64,000 nucleotides of DNA, taken from the NCBI GenBank assembly GCA_030522415.1, contig CM060106.1, positions 28,044,985 through 28,108,984 of the forward strand. Reading direction: 5' to 3'. Below are positions 61,001 through 64,000 of this stretch, one piece after another. A program made the position numbers and the translations under genes. The first letter of the stretch is position 1. Every line of letters starts with the position of its first letter. The stretch is from Channallabes apus. Lineage: Eukaryota; Chordata; Actinopteri; Siluriformes; Clariidae. The notes under the pieces were generated by a model that saw only the letters and a list, made by a program, of their open reading frames with translations, searched no databases and had not been told where the DNA came from.

Positions 61001-62739
61001 TTGCTGATGGAGACAAACAAGGACAAGGATATGAAAATACAGTATATAGCAAAGGTACTAAATGTTCCTACAAATACCATAGGAAGTCTATCACAAATTA
61101 AAAGTTAAAGGAACAATGGTTGTACCTCACCTGGACATGGCATAAAGAGGAAGCTATCACCTGCTGCAGCCAGAGGAGGCAATTGTTGAAGGCGATTGAC
61201 TGCAGTGGACCTGCATAAAGATTTGGTGGAAGCAGCGACTGAAGTTTCACCCTGTACTATAAGGATCATACTGAACACTGAAGGTCACCCAAAGACGTAC
61301 TGCGCTACTGACCCTAAAACACAAGACAAATAGGCTCCAATATGCTAAAAAACATATAAAAAGACAAGTTTGGGAATTCTGTTGTATGGGCTGATGAAAC
61401 TAAAACTTGAACTTGAGAAAGAATGAAGCATATGTACATTGAACAGTACACACTGCCTCCAGTGAAGCATGGTGGTGGCTTGGTGATGCTGTGGGGCTGC
61501 TTTGATTCCTTTGGCACTGGATAAGATCCCTCAGAATCATTTCAAGTAGCTATTGTCTGGCGGTACAGTGCTTTTGCAGCAGGTCATAATGGCTAAAGGG
61601 GGCTCTACTAAGGACTCAAGATGTTTATCAACAATATTAAATAATTTCGATACTACATTAGGCATTAAAAGTAGAAATTTGTGTTGACTTTGGAGAAATC
61701 ACTTATATTGTTTATGTTGAGTTATTTAAATAGCTCGTTTCGCTGATTTATTACGAACAGCTTGTAAGTTAGTTTTCAATCGAAGTTGAATAAGTTCAAG
61801 TGCAACTGTATATATTCAATTCAGTTTCAGCGCTTTTAACAATAGTCATTGTCGCAAAGCAGCTTTACAGAATCGAAAGAAAATTAGGGACATGGGTATG
61901 AAATGTGTGAGAAAATATGTATCAAAATTATATATAAAATAAAAACATATGTATTTACAGAAAATATTTTGGGTGAGATGTGCTTCCATTACTGGTTTGT
62001 GTGATTTTGTTTTAACCTTGCTATTAATTATTTTTGTGACATCTAAAGAGACTTCTAAGAGGAGGTCCATTTTGCTCTTTGTATTTTATTTTTGCCTCAT
62101 GTGGTAGCAACAGTTGCAGCTTCTACTACATGTAGTTTTTAGTGAAATTCAGTCAATATAACATGCTGAATGTGTGTGATTATTAACATACTTTCTTCTG
62201 AGTTTGGAAATCGAATGTGTGTGGTGGGGAAGGGGTGTTGCGTGTGCCAGACATTGCCTGTGATCCTCTTACTAACCAGTATGTGGTAGAAAGGTGGTTC
62301 TTCTACCTCACACACTACTGAGTCTTACCTCACACCTAGATTGCATTAAGGGTACACTGTGTTTTCTTGTGTCTCTTCTGCCCTGCAGGATTTGAAGGCT
62401 GCTCCATGGTGCCCTCGATCTACCCACTGGAAACCCTGCACAACTCGCTCTCACTCAAACAGGTCGACCAGTTCCTGTCAGCAGTGTGTGTGAACGCAGG
62501 GGACTCGAACACTAGAACCACTAGAGGTAGTGGCTAATATCTTTTAGAAACAGCAATATTAAGTTTTTTTTATTATTTAATTCTGTATGTCGTTGTTAAT
62601 GAAACATATTTTTAATTCTCTGCAGCGCTCTCAGCTATGTTTGACTCTCATAACCAGCCCTCGGTGGATGCGTATATTCCCCAGAGAGTGCTGTCATCCT
62701 CTGCATCTCTACGCCAGCGCTCTGAGCGTCCTCCCTGGT
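34983..62739 (+). CDS. ppip5k1: Diphosphoinositol pentakisphosphate kinase 1, 3' end outside window
   Basis: The bifunctional cytosolic enzyme phosphorylates InsP6 and 5-InsP7 at position 1 and can remove that phosphate. Exons, all AG/GT and in phase: 34983-35132, 35808-36003, 36392-36482, 36944-37029, 37857-38011, 40370-40471, 40673-40834, 40921-41042, 42103-42204, 42381-42467, 42566-42641, 42834-42943, 43521-43606, 43706-43831, 47859-47980, 48066-48248, 48440-48581, 49002-49225, 49837-49964, 50095-50209, 50282-50389, 51345-51458, 51630-51770, 52318-52411, 53143-53268, 54639-54701, 62389-62526, 62626-62739. This gives about 1154 residues. The kinase half (about 55-390) has [20 protein letters not shown] (194-213) and the metal-binding CDVNG (Asp333, Asn335). 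The phosphatase half has RHGDRTPK (400-407) and ESHVHS (838-843). The tail has [29 protein letters not shown] and RSERPPW, which favour PPIP5K1 over PPIP5K2. A final phase-1 donor at 62740 leads out of the window. Confidence 0.96.
35133..35807. other. ppip5k1 intron after the start exon
   Basis: Unique-looking intronic sequence; no repeat or exon recognised. Confidence 0.5.
36004..37856. other. ppip5k1 introns between exons ending 36003, 36482 and 37029
   Basis: Apart from the coding exons 36392-36482 and 36944-37029 this stretch shows no repeat or gene I can name. Confidence 0.5.
38600..39275 (+). mobile_element. 5'-truncated L1-like LINE 3' end
   Basis: The frame 38620-38958 reads the C-terminus of an L1-type ORF2 ([52 protein letters not shown]). 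A 3' UTR with long T runs follows, then AATCAATAAAAAATATTG and a poly-A at 39265-39275, the usual signature of a truncated L1 insertion. Confidence 0.85.
39301..39587 (+). mobile_element. tRNA-derived SINE with target duplication, head truncated
   Basis: Body and tail blocks (GGAGTTTGCATGTTCTCCCC, GCGATGGATTGGCACCCTGT, a GAGTGAGTGAA tail) are flanked by the 11-bp duplication GAATATGCTAT at 39290-39300 and 39588-39598. It sits 25 bp after the L1 poly-A. Confidence 0.9.
41130..41398 (+). repeat. Diverged SINE-like repeat
   Basis: TTTTGCATGTTCTCCCCATG, GGTTTTCTCCAGATTCTTCA and CATCTCATCCAGGGTGTATT follow the order of the tRNA-derived SINE family but are strongly diverged. The head is not recognisable. 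Confidence 0.6.
44901..45099 (-). mobile_element. tRNA-derived SINE (second family) inside Tc1
   Basis: The tRNA-like head is at the right (inverse of GTAGCTCAGTGGTTAAGGCA) and the tail at the left (GGCAGACGCTCTTATCCAGA block). The 6-bp duplication CAATAT occurs at 44895-44900 and 45100-45105. Related copies lie at 63255-63478 and 63871-64000. Confidence 0.88.
45838..46000 (+). pseudogene. BED-type N-terminal fragment of a hAT transposase
   Basis: [20 protein letters not shown] precedes [14 protein letters not shown], which resembles the start of BED zinc fingers in ZBED-like hAT proteins. A stop follows directly, after which KKSD and SGGN words continue in another frame. Confidence 0.55.
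46355..46621 (+). pseudogene. Second BED/ZBED5-like hAT protein fragment
   Basis: [20 protein letters not shown] followed by [15 protein letters not shown] and [15 protein letters not shown] matches the usual layout just after the BED finger of ZBED5/SCAND3-like hAT proteins (Lx(3)HLxTxH, FFxxKL, A..ASY.VA..IAK). It ends at a stop after 88 codons. Confidence 0.65.
49312..49776 (+). mobile_element. Internally deleted Tc1-like element (family copy c)
   Basis: Collinear with the copies at 3341 and 33953 (TAGTTCTTGCAAGAACAG, AACAGCACCTCAGTTTAGAG, AGTAGCAGACACATCTCAAT blocks). The left tip is missing. Lies in the ppip5k1 intron 49226-49836. Confidence 0.8.
50761..51082 (-). repeat. tRNA-derived SINE, minus
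   Basis: The tail is at the left (CATCTTCTATACCGGTTTAT), followed by body blocks (CGCCAATTAGCCTAACATGC, GGAAACCCACCAA) and a B-box-like GGGAATCGAACC near 51040. The head is cut at about 51082. In the ppip5k1 intron 50390-51344. Confidence 0.85.
52412..54638. other. ppip5k1 introns around exon 53143-53268
   Basis: No transposon or additional exon supported. A (GT)n run lies at about 54123-54154, and CACAAGGTGGCA near 53860 resembles half of a CTCF-type motif (weak). Confidence 0.4.
54702..57584. other. Large ppip5k1 intron, first part
   Basis: Long AT-rich intron with a (GT)n microsatellite at 55015-55044 running into GCGCGCGAGCGC. No exon or recognisable element. Confidence 0.45.
57585..58165 (-). 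repeat. Mariner-like transposase remnant
   Basis: The minus strand reads [20 protein letters not shown] (an HTH-type segment) followed by scrambled frames with [20 protein letters not shown], in the style of mariner transposases. The surrounding sequence ends near GTCCGGGTTTGACTTGAGCG. Ends not resolved. Confidence 0.55.
58979..59158 (+). CDS. ppip5k1: Candidate in-frame cassette exon of ppip5k1
   Basis: A 180-nt open stretch lies between the exons ending 54701 and starting 62389. It follows a long pyrimidine tract and AG (58977-58978), is phase 1 at both ends, and stays open in the ppip5k1 frame. It would insert 60 residues between HPTNG and [26 protein letters not shown], then [18 protein letters not shown], then EYPYG. 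It contains an RRFS basophilic-kinase-type site and a Leu/Tyr-rich amphipathic stretch. The donor (ACG/GTTAGC) is weak; without splicing, TAG at 59161 would end the protein. I do not recall this insert from the human canonical protein. Expression is unproven. Confidence 0.6.
59945..60206 (-). repeat. tRNA-derived SINE, head truncated
   Basis: The tail side is at the left after a (TTC)n run; body blocks are nearly identical to the 12319-12696 copy up to GGGGAGAACAT at 60206, where Tc1-like sequence begins abruptly. Confidence 0.88.
60207..60470 (+). pseudogene. Tc1-like transposase fragment
   Basis: Reads [19 protein letters not shown], the conserved GGG..VWGCF block of Tc1 transposases, then, after a stop, [10 protein letters not shown]. 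No ends found. Confidence 0.7.
60830..61560 (+). pseudogene. Another decayed Tc1-like element
   Basis: AAAATTATTCAACCC-type terminal sequence near 60855 is followed by scrambled transposase coding, including a [30 protein letters not shown] at about 61460-61520. Many stops and frameshifts. Confidence 0.7.
61561..62388. other. ppip5k1 intron, last part before exon 62389
   Basis: Contains a short minus-strand retroelement tail (61806-61875; inverse of the words at 34.45-34.56 kb). Nothing else seen. Confidence 0.45.
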
Positions 62740-63254
62740 GTGAGTGCCGCACCACGCAGAGTGTCTCTTCACTTTCAAATATGACCACATGCTTCCCACA
62801 AACAGTTCCTTAACATGCACCTAAAATCCCTGTCAAAATGTATCTCATTTTCATGATTTTTTTTCTATTGACTGAAAAGGACATGACAAAAAAGGCACTG
62901 CTATTAATAAGAACATCAAGGATAATTATCAAAACCATAAAAGATCAGGGGTTGTCATCTAACATGAAGCAGAGAATGTTCGAAGGACAAATCACCTCAT
63001 TTTGCTTGTATTATTAAGTGCAAATTCCTCCTGAAGTGTCTCCTGTTTCAAAGAGCTGATACTGGAGAGTAAAAAAAACAACACTAACAATTTTTATATA
63101 TAAATCCATAGGTTAGCGATTACCACAGAAACAGTAACATATCACATAAGCAGATTCACAACACGGTTTTGTGGTGTGCATGACTTCATACCCCACCAGA
63201 ATTGATCAATTGAACATTGAAGGCTGGTGAAACAGGCTATGGTGCCCCTAGCAT

Positions 63255-63478
63255 TAACTATATTTACATTACAGCATTCTGTAGACGTCCTTATCAAGAT
63301 TGACACTCTCTCATTATACATCTGAGCAGTTGAGGGTTATGGGGCCTTCAGAGGCCAGAGGCCTTCTGGATATTTGGTCCCTTACACTTGACTACAATTA
63401 TAGACCAATAAAACTTTTCCACAGTCTTGATCCAGGGGTGGGGTTTGAACCTTCCGATCATTAGTCCAGTGCCTTCTG
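63255..63478 (-). repeat. Decayed SINE of the 44.9-kb family, minus
   Basis: TGTAGACGTCCTTATCAAGA, ACATCTGAGCAGTTGAGGGT and GGGGTTTGAACC follow the order of 44901-45099; a short insertion lies in the middle. Confidence 0.72.
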
Positions 63479-63870
63479 AAATTCTTGACAGTAGCAGAAC
63501 CATAGCAATTGTTTTGTCTTTATTCCAAATACTGAATGGAAATCATGAAAGTTCAGGAAAGTTTCTAATGAAATCAAGTAGCAAATCACAGGAATTCCAC
63601 CTATTTTTTCAAAGGCGTGGCCCTCTTACAAAGTCTAGAAGAACTGGTGCAATCCACCTACGAATGACCTTTTAAGTATTTTTTAAAATGTTTTGTTTAG
63701 TCTGCGGCTAAATTTCATTTTCCAAAGCATGGTGAGTCATACTGAAGTTCCTGACAAATATCCCCAGGATTTCCTTGACAGATCGTGCTACTTTAGGATC
63801 ACCTAAGTCACTTTGTGGGGAAAAAAAAATCATTATCATGCCAATACTTTTTAAGAAATTTTAAAAGAAG

Positions 63871-64000
63871 TGGGGCAGCAGTAGCTCATTGGTTAAGTTG
63901 TTGGACTATGGTTCAGAAGGTCCCAGGTTCAAACCCCAGCACCACTAAGTTGCCACTGTTTGGGCCCTTGAGGAAGGCTCTTAACCCTCAACTAGTCAGA
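63871..64000 (+). repeat. SINE of the 44.9-kb family, plus, cut by window end
   Basis: The tRNA-like head AGTAGCTCATTGGTTAAG (A-box region) and CCCAGGTTCAAACCCC (B-box) are followed by AGTTGCCACTGTTTGGGCCC. This is SINE sequence, not a functional tRNA gene. Confidence 0.85.

Noticed and set aside
63871..63935. tRNA-like sequence with A- and B-box motifs
   Set aside because: The promoter boxes belong to a SINE head; the rest does not fold as a tRNA and SINE body follows.
1..64000. CRISPR arrays, bacterial operons, phage or retroviral genes
   Set aside because: No regularly spaced direct repeats of that type, no bacterial-style gene packing, and no gag/pol/env-like frames or LTRs were seen; the only reverse transcriptase is RTE-type.

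Overview
This is a vertebrate genomic window, almost certainly from a teleost fish. It has spliced genes with GT-AG introns and dense interspersed repeats: several Tc1/mariner families, hAT and PIF/Harbinger-like elements, an RTE-type LINE, an L1-like LINE tail and tRNA-derived SINEs of the kind common in ostariophysan fish. A catfish or close relative is possible, but that rests only on repeat style. No bacterial operon, CRISPR array, rRNA or functional tRNA gene was seen. || Layout: three protein-coding genes lie head to tail on the + strand. (1) About 2.9-9.6 kb: the last five coding exons of a ZNF280-family-like zinc-finger gene, with a 5.7-kb intron full of transposon debris. (2) 13.7-18.8 kb: a complete nine-exon mtfmt (mitochondrial methionyl-tRNA formyltransferase; 388 codons, every splice junction in phase). 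Its upstream region carries ETS/GABP-like and YY1-like motifs. (3) About 28.0 kb to beyond the window: ppip5k1 (inositol hexakisphosphate / diphosphoinositol-pentakisphosphate kinase). It has a probable non-coding first exon near 28.1 kb, a start codon at 34983 and 28 constitutive coding exons whose phases all join, up to 62739 (about 1154 codons), plus one in-frame 180-nt candidate cassette exon at 58979-59158. The remaining 3' exons lie past the right edge. || Between and inside the genes: three near-identical Tc1-type elements with long IR/DR-like termini (1-1607 cut by the window edge, 20577-22194, 22881-24500), each with a full-length 1023-nt transposase frame killed by stop codons; an almost full-length but broken RTE LINE (24.8-27.5 kb, minus); and nested insertions that can be ordered in time from target-site duplications (3.8-6.1, 31.1-32.7, 38.5-40.0 and 44.2-47.5 kb). 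|| Gene functions: MTFMT formylates initiator Met-tRNA for mitochondrial translation. PPIP5K1 makes and breaks inositol pyrophosphates (an N-terminal ATP-grasp-like kinase and a C-terminal histidine-phosphatase-like domain). The ZNF280-like protein is probably nuclear. Nothing suggests they act in one pathway. || I found no clearly new multigene system. The most useful leads are the ppip5k1 cassette exon, a strong-context upstream ORF whose stop overlaps the ppip5k1 start codon, the mosaic and cross-mobilised Tc1 copies, and the datable nested insertions.
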